Source: Thermogemmata fonticola
Lineage (GTDB): Bacteria; Planctomycetota; Planctomycetia; Gemmatales; Gemmataceae
DNA length: 64,000 bases
Assembly: GCF_013694095.1 (NCBI RefSeq)
Contig: NZ_JACEFB010000001.1
Location: forward strand, 930,001 to 994,000
Direction of reading: 5' to 3'
The stretch's first letter is position 1. Every line of letters starts with the position of its first letter. The notes under the pieces were generated by a model. It was not told the DNA's origin and ran no database searches. It saw only the letters and a program-made list of their open reading frames with translations. Below, piece after piece: positions 44,459 to 53,308 of the stretch. Both the position numbers and the translations under genes were made by a program.

Positions 44459-47311
44459 ATGGCAAACGCCCTTCGGCATTGGGGAGTGGTTCCGTTGATT
44501 CCCCTGATCGCCTTGGGATATTGGCAGGGTAATGGAGCATCCGCGGAGGCGGTTCGGGCGACTGAGAGTCTCGGAGCGGGGAATCCGCCGTCTACCCTGC
44601 TCTCGGAATCTAGGATCATCACGCCTCCATTCTCTTTGGGCAAGTTGCATTCCGGGAGTGCCTGGAGCGCTGCTCCAGGAGGGTATATTTTGCCCGCATC
44701 CTGCTCCGCTTTGGCCATGGAACTCCAGCGCCGCGGCGTGGAAGTCCGGGAGCTGCTGGAAGACATCCGCCTGTACGTCGAACTCTATCCTGGGCTTTCG
44801 GAAGAAAGCGGAAAGAACCGGCTCTCTTCCCCCAAGTCTGGCATTCCTCGGCGCGAGCGGCTCATGGTACCCGCCGGAAGTTACGTCCTTCCTCCGCAGC
44901 AACCCCTGGGTCCTTGGCTCGCGCGATGGCTAGACCCGGACAGTCCCCAGAATCTGCTCCGACAGTTCCCAGACCTTTCCGGCAACCCTGTAAATCCGCC
45001 TTACCCCATCTGGCGAGTGCTGGAGCGGGTGCCTTTGTGGACTGGCCCCCCGCCTTTGCTTCCCGAACAACGCCGGCCCTTGCAACCGATTACCGAAGCC
45101 TTGCTGTTCCGCCCCGATGGCACGATCTCGCAAGGCTTCCAGGGAACGCCTGCCCGGATTGTCGACTGGCTCGACGGCGAACATTTCCTGCAAGTCAAGG
45201 AAGGGAAACTTTGGAAAGTCGAAGCCCGGACGGGCCAGGCCGAACTCTTTGCCAATCCGGAATCGATCGCTCGGTCCTTACGTGCAGCCAAAGAGATTCC
45301 CGCCTCGTTAGTCCAGCGTTGGAGCACCGCGACGAGCTTCCGTTTTACGCCGGATCATAGCGGCTTTCTCTTCGAGGTCGGAGATGAGTTGGCCATTGGT
45401 TACTTCAACGGCCGGCCAGCCAGGGTGTTGACTCGCAGCGGCGGGCGAAAGGAACATGTTACCTTCAGTCCCGATGGCCAATCTCTGGCCTTTGTGCGCG
45501 GCGGCAACCTTTTCGCCGTGGACATCGTCTCCGGTGCGGAACGGCAACTCACCCACGATGGCGGCGGCGACATCCTCAACGGCAAAGCCGATTGGGTTTA
45601 CGAAGAGGAAATTTTCCTCCGCAATGGCCGGGCCTACTGGTGGAGTCCCGATGGCCAACAGATCGCCTTCCTCCGTTTTGACGACAGTCCGGTGCGCCGC
45701 TTCACCATCACTCGTTTCGAGGGAACCTACGGGGAAGTGGAGCGTTATCCCTATCCCAAAGCGGGCGAAGCCAACCCCCATGTTCGTATTGGGGTCGTCT
45801 CTGTCCGAGGCGGAAAGCCTCGCTGGTTGGACCTGCCCCCGGAATATCCCCCGGCCAATACGCTGATTGTCCGCGTGGGTTGGCGTCCGCTTATCATGGC
45901 GAAACCTCAAAACCCACCGGCACCTCAACCTCCGGCAACGCCCGAGGCAATTCCGAATCCGCCGCCGCCACGGGAAGCACCGCCTTCCTCGGACCGCTTC
46001 TGGAGCACCCACGGCTTGTATGCCTATGTGCAAAACCGGACGCAGACGTGGCTCGATTTGCTCGTATGGGAGGCCCCCGATCAACCTCCGCGCCGCTTGC
46101 TGCGTGAGACCACCGCCGCCTGGGTCGAAGATGCCGGGCCGCCACACTTTCTCCCCGACGGCTCCTTCCTGTTCCTCAGCGAACGCAGCGGCTGGAAGCA
46201 TCTATACCACTATGCCGCTGATGGCCGTTACCTGCGCCGCATCACCCATGGCACCTGGGAGATTCAAGATGTCCTCCGGGTGGACCCGGACCGGCAGCGG
46301 ATTTACTTCACGGCCCGATGGACCTCACCGACGGGGGTCGATTTCTGCTCCGCCACTTTCGACGGCAAAGTCGAGCTGCTCAGTGAAAAGGGCAAAACCC
46401 ATCAGATCACCCTGGCCCCGCAAGGATCGTTGTACATCGACCGCTGGAGCGATCCCTACACGCCCCACCAGCAAGTCCTCGCGGAGATCGGACGAGGGAC
46501 GATCCGCCGCCTCGATACCAACCCGGTGCGCGAGAGGGAACGCTTCCGCTTCGGCAAACACGAACGGGTCCGCATCCCTCTGGCGGACGGCTTCATCCTC
46601 GAAGGGGCAATCACCTATCCGCCCGACTTCGATCCGCAGAAACGCTATCCGGTCTGGCTGTTCATTTATGGGGGGCCGCGGATGCCTACGATTCGGGATG
46701 ATTACAGCGCGGGCCGCGTTCTGGACCAATCGCTGGCATCAAGCGGCATCGTCGTCGTCCGAGTCGATCCACGCAGTGCCAGTGGCAAGGGAGCACAGTC
46801 GGCCTGGAGCTGTTACAAACAGCTCGGCGTCCAGGAATTGAAAGACCTGGAAGAAGTTGTCCGCTGGCTCACAGCCCAAAAGTGGGCCGATCCCAAACGC
46901 CTCGGCCTGAGCGGACATAGCTACGGAGGCTACCTGACCGCTTATGCCCTGACCCATTCCTCCCTTTTCGCCGCGGGGATCGCTTCGGGTCCCGTCACAG
47001 ACTGGCACCTGTATGACACCATCTATACAGAACGCTACATGCTTACGCCCCAGGAAAACCCCAAGGGCTACGAACGGAGCAGTTGTCTCAACGCCGCCAA
47101 AAATCTGCAGGGCCGCTTGCTGATCCTCCACGGCATGATCGACGACAATGTCCATGTGCAAAACACGATGCAATTGGCGGAAGCCCTGCAAAAAGCCAAT
47201 AAGCCGTTCGAGATGATGCTCTATCCCTCGTCTCGCCACGGGATCCGCGGGCAGCATTACATGCGCGTCCAACTGGACTTCATCCGCCGCTCGTTGGGAG
47301 TGAATCCGTGA
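44459..47311 (+). CDS. DPP-IV-like S9 peptidase with an extra N-terminal M14-tail-like region
   Basis: A 950-residue exported serine peptidase. After a signal peptide (to about residue 30), residues 70-195 include VPAGSYVLPPQQPLGPWLAR and LDPDSPQNLL, patterns I know from the C-terminal part of some M14 zinc carboxypeptidases. No M14 zinc-binding domain is present. The DPP-IV beta-propeller follows, with DWVYEEE at 378-384 (the Glu pair that binds the substrate amino terminus), then the alpha/beta hydrolase with Ser821 (GHSYGG), Asp895/896 (DDNVH) and His927 (SRHG). It should remove dipeptides from peptides outside the cytoplasm. A proline-rich insert lies near 485-510. ATG 44459 has AAGGAC upstream; an ATG at 44427 is possible. 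Confidence 0.86.
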   Translation: MANALRHWGVVPLIPLIALGYWQGNGASAEAVRATESLGAGNPPSTLLSESRIITPPFSLGKLHSGSAWSAAPGGYILPASCSALAMELQRRGVEVRELLEDIRLYVELYPGLSEESGKNRLSSPKSGIPRRERLMVPAGSYVLPPQQPLGPWLARWLDPDSPQNLLRQFPDLSGNPVNPPYPIWRVLERVPLWTGPPPLLPEQRRPLQPITEALLFRPDGTISQGFQGTPARIVDWLDGEHFLQVKEGKLWKVEARTGQAELFANPESIARSLRAAKEIPASLVQRWSTATSFRFTPDHSGFLFEVGDELAIGYFNGRPARVLTRSGGRKEHVTFSPDGQSLAFVRGGNLFAVDIVSGAERQLTHDGGGDILNGKADWVYEEEIFLRNGRAYWWSPDGQQIAFLRFDDSPVRRFTITRFEGTYGEVERYPYPKAGEANPHVRIGVVSVRGGKPRWLDLPPEYPPANTLIVRVGWRPLIMAKPQNPPAPQPPATPEAIPNPPPPREAPPSSDRFWSTHGLYAYVQNRTQTWLDLLVWEAPDQPPRRLLRETTAAWVEDAGPPHFLPDGSFLFLSERSGWKHLYHYAADGRYLRRITHGTWEIQDVLRVDPDRQRIYFTARWTSPTGVDFCSATFDGKVELLSEKGKTHQITLAPQGSLYIDRWSDPYTPHQQVLAEIGRGTIRRLDTNPVRERERFRFGKHERVRIPLADGFILEGAITYPPDFDPQKRYPVWLFIYGGPRMPTIRDDYSAGRVLDQSLASSGIVVVRVDPRSASGKGAQSAWSCYKQLGVQELKDLEEVVRWLTAQKWADPKRLGLSGHSYGGYLTAYALTHSSLFAAGIASGPVTDWHLYDTIYTERYMLTPQENPKGYERSSCLNAAKNLQGRLLILHGMIDDNVHVQNTMQLAEALQKANKPFEMMLYPSSRHGIRGQHYMRVQLDFIRRSLGVNP

Positions 47312-47437
47312 CATCATCCGCCGCCAGATCAGTCAGAAAACCATTTGTTTTTCTGGCAGATGCCCCCTATATTCCTCAAAGGAACTCCTACTGTGGCGTG
47401 TGAGCGAGCCACGACATCACCCCAGGGACTTCCTGAC

Positions 47438-47466
47438 TTGCAAACACTATCACCGATCCGAATAAA
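47438..47466 (+). promoter_or_regulatory. Sigma-70-like promoter for the lactonase gene
   Basis: TTGCAA (47438-47443) and AATAAA (47461-47466) are separated by exactly 17 bp, each matching four of six consensus bases. Transcription would start near 47473, giving a leader of about 95 bases. Confidence 0.4.
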
Positions 47467-47568
47467 CCAACGCAGGCGCGCTGACACCATCGGCTTGCCG
47501 ATGTGTCCTGGGATTCTGGTGGAAATGGACAGGGCAGCCGGAAGTGGTTTTCTCCAGGAGGATGAATC

Positions 47569-48699
47569 ATGAAACATCGATTGGCGATGGTATGGAGCGT
47601 ACTACTGGCAAGCACCGGCGTTCTCAGCGCCCAGGAGTACTGGGTTTACATCGGCACCTACACGAGCGCCAAAGGCAGCAAGGGGATTTATCGGGCCAAG
47701 CTGGAGGCGAGCACGGGGAAGCTCAGCGAACCGGAGCTGGCCGCCGAGGTAGGTAGTCCATCGTTTCTGGCGATCCATCCGAACCACAAGTTCCTCTACG
47801 CCGTCGGAGAAACGAGCGGCAAAGGCGGCGGAGCCGTGCGGGCCTTCGCTATCGACGCGAAAACCGGCGCCCTGACCTTGATCAATGAAAGCACCAGCGG
47901 CGGGGCGGGACCATGCCATCTCGTAGTGGACCCGAAGGGCCGCTTTCTGCTTGTGGCCAATTACGGCGGGGGAAGCACGGCCTTGTTCCGCTTACGGGAA
48001 GACGGCGGGCTGGGAGAACGCTTGGCCGTGCTCCAGCATCAGGGGAGCGGGCCGAATAAGGGGCGCCAGGAAGCACCCCACGCCCACTGCACGGCCTTCA
48101 GCGCCGATGGACGGTACGCCTTCAGCGTCGATTTGGGAATCGACCAAGTTAAGGTCTTCCGACTCGAACCCGATTCGGGGGCCATCGACGATGCAGCCCT
48201 AGCGGACATCCGCCTGCCAGCGGGTTGCGGCCCGCGCCACATCACCTTGGCAGCCGACGGCCAATATGCCTACGTCAACGGCGAACTGGATTCCACCGTC
48301 CACACCGTCCGCTTGGACCTCGCCCAGGGGAAACACGAAGTCTTGCAATCCCTCTCGACTCTCCCCCAGCCCGTCAAAGGAAACACTACCGCCGAGTGTA
48401 TCCTTTCTCCCGATGGCCGATTTGTCTATGTTTCGAACCGCGGCCATAACAGCATCGCCGTCTTCCGTGTCCGTCCGGATCGCACTCTGGAGGCAGTCGG
48501 CCACATCACCGGCGACATCAAAATCCCCCGCAATTTCAACATCGATCCCACCGGGAAATGGCTGCTCATCGCTAGCCAAGATGGGGACAAAGTCGGCGTT
48601 TGGAGTCGGGATGCTGCCACAGGTCTGGCTAAGGAGACAGGCCAAACGATCCCAGTGAGCCGGCCGGTTTGCATCAAGTTCGTACCTATCGCACGATAA
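47569..48699 (+). CDS. Exported lactonase-family seven-bladed propeller (6-phosphogluconolactonase-like)
   Basis: A 376-residue protein with a signal peptide (MKHRLAMVWSVLLASTGVLSAQ by position) and a beta-propeller of the YbhE/Pgl lactonase family: YIGTYTSAKGSKGIY, PSFLAIHPNHKFLYAVGE, GPCHLVVDPKGRFLLVANY, PHAHCTAFSADGRYAFSVDL, GPRHITLAADGQYAYVNGEL and FNIDPTGKWLLIASQDGD. The cytoplasmic relatives hydrolyse 6-phosphogluconolactone in the pentose phosphate pathway. Export makes that substrate unlikely here, so another sugar lactone or a non-enzymatic role is plausible. AGGAGG lies eight bases before the ATG. It stands alone. Confidence 0.85.
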   Translation: MKHRLAMVWSVLLASTGVLSAQEYWVYIGTYTSAKGSKGIYRAKLEASTGKLSEPELAAEVGSPSFLAIHPNHKFLYAVGETSGKGGGAVRAFAIDAKTGALTLINESTSGGAGPCHLVVDPKGRFLLVANYGGGSTALFRLREDGGLGERLAVLQHQGSGPNKGRQEAPHAHCTAFSADGRYAFSVDLGIDQVKVFRLEPDSGAIDDAALADIRLPAGCGPRHITLAADGQYAYVNGELDSTVHTVRLDLAQGKHEVLQSLSTLPQPVKGNTTAECILSPDGRFVYVSNRGHNSIAVFRVRPDRTLEAVGHITGDIKIPRNFNIDPTGKWLLIASQDGDKVGVWSRDAATGLAKETGQTIPVSRPVCIKFVPIAR

Positions 48700-48874
48700 T
48701 CGTGGCCTCATCCTGGAGCCGGGAGTTTGGGCCAACTGACCTGTCCTCATCAGCAGGGTGCCTGGCCTGCCGAAACATCTGGATTGCAGCGATGCCGTCC
48801 TACGATCAGGATCGCCGTGCCAACAGGCCAATCCAAACCGGCAAGGCCATCGCACCGGCGGGAAGATGGCCCGG

Positions 48875-49774
48875 CTACCGCTGCTGACGCCGCTTTTGCA
48901 GATAGGCGGCCAGTTCGTGCCCCAAATCGGCGTCCGTTCGGAGCAACACGTAGTCGATCTCCAGTTCCCGGCAACAGGACTGAAGGGCGGCTTGGTGCTG
49001 GGCCAATGCCCTCAAATAGCTCTCCCGAATGCTCGCCGGGTCGGTGAGGACATCCGGCAGCCCTTCCAAACCCCGGAAGAGCGTCAAATGGCGGAAGGGA
49101 AAGTCCAGCTCTGCCGCATCCAAGACGTGGAACACGATGACTTCGTGCTTGTGGAATACCAAATGCTGCAAACCCTGGCGGATGGCCCCCACCTCATCGA
49201 GCAGATCGCTCAAGAGAAAGACGATTCCGCGGCGGCCCATACGCGGCGCGAGCTGGTGCAAGGCCTGCCCAATGTTCGTGGTCTGTCGTCCCGGTCCTGG
49301 AGCTAGCACCCGGCAGATTTCGCGCAGATGCGTTCGCTGACTGGAAGGCCGCAATTCGGCCCCAGAGGAAAGGCCGCTCAGCGTCATCAGGCCGACACTG
49401 TCCGTCTGGGCCAAGACCATATAACTGAGGGCAGCGGCGGCGATCGCGGCTACGTCATACTTGCTGCGCTCCGCCGAGGCGTAGCTCATCGACTCGCTGG
49501 CATCCACGAGCATCCAGGCGACCAGGTTGATCTCCTGTTCGTATTGCTTGAGGTGGAAACGTTCGGTGCGGCCGTACACTTTCCAATCGATGTGTTTGAG
49601 ATCATCTCCTGGAACATAGGGGCGGTGCTGGGCGAACTCGACGGCGAATCCATGCCGGGGGCTGCGGTGCCGGCCCGCCAGCATTCCTTCCACCACTTGC
49701 CGGGCTTCCAGTTCTAAGCGTTCGATCCGTGCCAAAACCGCGGGATCGAGCGGTGAAGGCTGTTGCGGGGTCAT
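48875..49774 (-). CDS. DUF58 domain protein, MoxR partner
   Basis: A 299-residue protein of the DUF58 family. The signature PYVPGDDLKHIDWKVYGR is present, followed by a von Willebrand A-like region (LVAWMLVDASESMSYAS). No transmembrane segment is obvious. DUF58 proteins regularly accompany MoxR ATPases and are thought to take part in chaperone-like maturation of envelope or metal-containing complexes. ATG 49774 has AGGA ten bases upstream; the longer open frame is unlikely. It follows the MoxR gene by 65 bp, so the two are an operon. The BatA/BatB genes common in such loci are not seen here. Confidence 0.87.
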   Translation of the reverse strand: MTPQQPSPLDPAVLARIERLELEARQVVEGMLAGRHRSPRHGFAVEFAQHRPYVPGDDLKHIDWKVYGRTERFHLKQYEQEINLVAWMLVDASESMSYASAERSKYDVAAIAAAALSYMVLAQTDSVGLMTLSGLSSGAELRPSSQRTHLREICRVLAPGPGRQTTNIGQALHQLAPRMGRRGIVFLLSDLLDEVGAIRQGLQHLVFHKHEVIVFHVLDAAELDFPFRHLTLFRGLEGLPDVLTDPASIRESYLRALAQHQAALQSCCRELEIDYVLLRTDADLGHELAAYLQKRRQQR

Positions 49775-49839
49775 AAGACACGTTCCTGCGGATTTGGCGC
49801 ATGCACTCCCTTGAAGAGTGCTCAACCGCACTCCTTGCC

Positions 49840-50886
49840 TTAGGCGGTCCGGGCCGGGACATCGCGGAGTAGCCTCCGGATCAGATCATCCGGGGTGACA
49901 TTGTCCGCCTTGGCTGCATAATTGGTGATGATGCGATGGCGCAGCACGGGCAAGGCTACTGCCTGGATATCCTCGACGGCCACATGGTGCCGGCCGTGAA
50001 GCAACGCCCGGCCTTTTGCGGCCAGGACTAGGTTCTGGCCGGCCCGCGGTCCAGCGCCCCAGGTGACATACTGCCGCACATAGTCTGGCACATCCTTCGG
50101 GACGGCGGCATGGGCGTCCCAAGATACAGGACGCGTCCAGCGGGTCAGCCGCAAGGCGTAGCGTATCACGTAATCCGCCGCCGGTATCCGCCGGACTAAT
50201 GCCTGCATTTGGCCAATCTGCGAAGCCGTTATGACCTGTTCGACCTGAGGTGTTGGGCCGCCTGTCGTCGTGGCAATCACGCGGAACTCGTCCTCTTCGG
50301 GCGGATAATCTACCACAATCGTGAACATGAAGCGATCCTGTTGGGCTTCGGGCAAAGGATAGGTTCCCTCCTGCTCGATCGGATTCTGGGTAGCCAGGAC
50401 GAAGAAAGGATCAGGCAGCTTGTGGCGTTCCCCGGCCACGGTGACCTGGCGCTCCTGCATGGCTTCCAGCAGGGCCGCCTGGGTCTTCGGCGGCGTGCGG
50501 TTGATCTCATCCGCCAAAATGACTTGAGCGAAGATCGGGCCTTTGACAAAGCGAAACACCCGCTGCCCGCTGCTACGGTCTTCCTGGAGAATTTCCGTCC
50601 CGGTGATGTCGGAGGGCATCAAGTCCGGCGTGAATTGAATGCGGCTGAAGGACAGGTTCATGCAATCCGCCAGCGTGCGGATCATCAACGTCTTGGCCAG
50701 ACCAGGGACCCCAACGAGCAAAGCATGGCCTTGACCCAGCAAGGCGATCAGCAGCAACTCCAGGACCTCCCGCTGACCCACGATCACTTTGCCGCACTCA
50801 TCCAGGATGCGGCGGCATAGTTCCCGCGCTTGCTCGGCTGCTGCCAATTCATCGTCCAGCATCACGGCTGCCGCGTCGTCGTTCAT
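49840..50886 (-). CDS. MoxR-type AAA+ ATPase
   Basis: A 348-residue AAA+ ATPase. Walker A is GVPGLAKT, Walker B is VILADEINRTPPKTQ, and the MoxR signature continues QAALLEAMQERQVTVAG with a sensor region FVLATQNPIEQEGTYPLPEA. MoxR proteins act as chaperone-like ATPases with a DUF58/VWA partner, encoded 65 bp downstream. Length is normal. The start ATG at 50886 gives MNDDAAAVMLDDE, an acidic N terminus. The client protein is not apparent from the neighbours. Confidence 0.93.
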   Translation of the reverse strand: MNDDAAAVMLDDELAAAEQARELCRRILDECGKVIVGQREVLELLLIALLGQGHALLVGVPGLAKTLMIRTLADCMNLSFSRIQFTPDLMPSDITGTEILQEDRSSGQRVFRFVKGPIFAQVILADEINRTPPKTQAALLEAMQERQVTVAGERHKLPDPFFVLATQNPIEQEGTYPLPEAQQDRFMFTIVVDYPPEEDEFRVIATTTGGPTPQVEQVITASQIGQMQALVRRIPAADYVIRYALRLTRWTRPVSWDAHAAVPKDVPDYVRQYVTWGAGPRAGQNLVLAAKGRALLHGRHHVAVEDIQAVALPVLRHRIITNYAAKADNVTPDDLIRRLLRDVPARTA

Positions 50887-51081
50887 ACCTCGTGATCCTT
50901 GGATCGGGGATATCTCTTCGCCAGTGCTGCTCTCTGGGTCGCAGAGCCTCTCATGCTATCCTACAACCCCGCGGACCTTAGAGAACAGCAGGCATTTCTG
51001 CCAGCAAGCTCCGCGAAAGGGACGGAACACCCTGGTGAATCTGTCCTGGCGAGGAACTCTGTTTCAGAAGTCAAGATCCCA

Positions 51082-53178
51082 TCAGGGCGGCGGGCCGAAG
51101 CGGAGGCGTTCCGATACACAGCCTAAGAGGTGCTGGGGAGTCACGGCAATCAGCATGCCGTCCACCATTACGTAATGGGCCAGGGGCAACTGATCCGATA
51201 AAGGATCGAAACAGGGGGTACCATCCTCGTGGTGGAGGGCCAGCATTCCCGCACGAGTGGGGTAGAGAAGGTGGTGCAGCGTCGTCAGACTGAGGGCGGA
51301 CTCCGTAGCAGTATCGCGTAGCGGAACGAACCACCCCCCCTCGGACCGCCGGGGTGAGCCGGTCTTCACGTTGACGGCCAAAATGGCCGGCAGGGGGCGG
51401 CGCACCGTAGCGAAGAGGTGGCGTGCTGTGACGGCGTGCAGCAGGACGCCTTCCAGACCCCGGAGCTGCCAGAGCAGGCGGCCATCGTGGACATCCAAGG
51501 CGAAGATGCCGTCACTATCTGCTGGGGCCACGTACACCCGGCCATCGTCATAAATCGCCGGCGCCGGCTGGGCGGGAGCATCTTGGCCGGCACTGCGAGA
51601 AGCCCGCGGGTAGCGAAAGGCCCACAGGCGCTGGCCCGTCGAGCTGTCTAAGGCCATCACGACTCCGCTGTTGGTGTTGAAGACGATGCGGCCATCGGCC
51701 CAAGTGAGCAATTCCAACCGGGTCCGCCCTGCGGCGAGGGGCAACCATGGACTGATGCTGACTTCCGCCTGCCACCGGAGAGCTGGAGGATTGGCCGCAT
51801 CGGCCGGATCGTAGCACACCACCCCCTGCTGGAGCCGCCCTCCCTCGAAGCGGCCATAGGCGGCCCAGAGTTTGCGTCCGACGACCAGCGGCGCCCCTTC
51901 CCAGAACGCGTTGGGAATCGGAGGAGCCAGCCGCCAGCGTTCCTGCAATGTTACGCCGTTTTTCTCGTGGCGTTGGATTTGGACATGCACCAACCGGCCT
52001 GTCCAGCCACGATCGCCACGTGCCCCTGCCGGACGAAGGAGAGGAAGGCCGGCGCGCAGGTACAGTCCGTCTCCTTCCAGGGTCAAGGTGGGGCATGCCA
52101 GGGTGCCAGGGGGCCAGACTTCTCGCGCCAAGGGCGGTGGAGCCAACAACTCCAGGGTGGCGTGGGGACGCCCGCTAATGGCATCGAAGGCATAAAGACG
52201 GAAACCATCCGTCAGAAAAATGCACTTCTCGGCAGCCACGGGATGCGGCCAGGGCTGGCGGAATCCGGCAAGTTCCCCCTCAGCGGGCAGGCGCGGGACG
52301 AGAGATAACTCCCGGCGCCAGGCGGGCCGGGTTTCTCCCGGTCGATAGCTCAGGGCTAAAGTGGGGTTGCGCGTGGGCCGGCTGCCAAAGGTGCTCCAAC
52401 TCCGCCCCACATTCCCAGCGCGCGGATAATGGGGCGGCTGCCGCAAAAGTTCCGCGAGAACTTCGTGGTACACCCCTTCTTGACCCGCCAATCGGCCCCG
52501 TGCTTGGGGATACTGCTGACGCAAACGTTCGTAGTGTTCGCGGGCTTGGCGGACTTCCCCCTCCAGCCACAGTGCCAACCCTTGCCGGGCCATCGCTTGT
52601 GCTACCAAGTCCGCATTCTGGCTTAGCCGCACATCCGGATGGGTCCATTCCGCAGTTCCTTCCGGCTGCAAATGTTCCCAGAGTGCCCGTGCCGCTGCCG
52701 CCTCGCCTCGTTCCAAAAGGGCATCGCCCGAAAGCAACAGTGCTTGCACCGCAGGTCGGGATAACCCATACCGTTCGACAACCCGGCGCAACCCGTGTTC
52801 CTCCCCTTGCTGGCGGACGCGGGCCAGCATCTGCTCGGCTAAAGGATCGACCCGCAAGCGATAAGTCTGGAGTTGCTGGGGTGAAAGCCGGCTCAACAAA
52901 ACTTGCCCCCAATACCTTGCCGGGACATAGCGATGGGCGTCCACCTGGATCAGGACCTCGCCGTCTTCTTCCATCCAGCGGAGGACTTCATCGACAGCTT
53001 CTGCGTCCGGCAGGCGACGCAGGCGCTCCTCCAATTCCGCAAAACGCTTGCGGGTCTGATCCGACGCTCCGGCCACCTGCACCGCCTCTGCGGATGCACC
53101 TCCCGGATTTTGATTCCCGAACGAGACCGGCCACCAGGCCAGGAGCGCCATCGCCATCCCGACTGTGACCCTGCGCAT
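51082..53178 (-). CDS. Exported PQQ-like beta-propeller protein
   Basis: A 698-residue protein with a signal peptide (MRRVTVGMAMALLAWWPVSF). Residues 35-260 are helical with TPR character (LLSGDALLERGEAAAARALW). The C-terminal 430 residues are PQQ/BamB-like propeller blades: YAFDAISGRPHATLELL, MALDSSTGQRLWAFRYP, FALDVHDGRLLWQLRGL and LAVNVKTGSPR. Quinone-binding or dehydrogenase residues are not evident, so it is more likely a scaffold or binding protein than an enzyme. GGAGG lies five bases before ATG 53178. Upstream of moxR on the minus strand is this gene's 3' end, 195 bp away, so a shared transcript is possible. Confidence 0.8.
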   Translation of the reverse strand: MRRVTVGMAMALLAWWPVSFGNQNPGGASAEAVQVAGASDQTRKRFAELEERLRRLPDAEAVDEVLRWMEEDGEVLIQVDAHRYVPARYWGQVLLSRLSPQQLQTYRLRVDPLAEQMLARVRQQGEEHGLRRVVERYGLSRPAVQALLLSGDALLERGEAAAARALWEHLQPEGTAEWTHPDVRLSQNADLVAQAMARQGLALWLEGEVRQAREHYERLRQQYPQARGRLAGQEGVYHEVLAELLRQPPHYPRAGNVGRSWSTFGSRPTRNPTLALSYRPGETRPAWRRELSLVPRLPAEGELAGFRQPWPHPVAAEKCIFLTDGFRLYAFDAISGRPHATLELLAPPPLAREVWPPGTLACPTLTLEGDGLYLRAGLPLLRPAGARGDRGWTGRLVHVQIQRHEKNGVTLQERWRLAPPIPNAFWEGAPLVVGRKLWAAYGRFEGGRLQQGVVCYDPADAANPPALRWQAEVSISPWLPLAAGRTRLELLTWADGRIVFNTNSGVVMALDSSTGQRLWAFRYPRASRSAGQDAPAQPAPAIYDDGRVYVAPADSDGIFALDVHDGRLLWQLRGLEGVLLHAVTARHLFATVRRPLPAILAVNVKTGSPRRSEGGWFVPLRDTATESALSLTTLHHLLYPTRAGMLALHHEDGTPCFDPLSDQLPLAHYVMVDGMLIAVTPQHLLGCVSERLRFGPPP

Positions 53179-53223
53179 GAACACCTCCTACCCTGTCGGA
53201 CATTTTCCGCTACCTTTCCATTC

Positions 53224-53251
53224 TTGACAAAACTCCGCGGAATACAAGAAT
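53224..53251 (+). promoter_or_regulatory. Sigma-70-like promoter for the cytochrome c gene
   Basis: TTGACA (53224-53229) with AAGAAT (53246-53251) at 16-bp spacing lies in the divergent gap upstream of the cytochrome gene. The -35 box is perfect and the -10 box is partial. Confidence 0.45.
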
Positions 53252-53308
53252 CAGCAGGGGAGGGATAGGCAAAACCTCCGGCATCCACACTCTGAGTTGA
53301 CAGAGACA

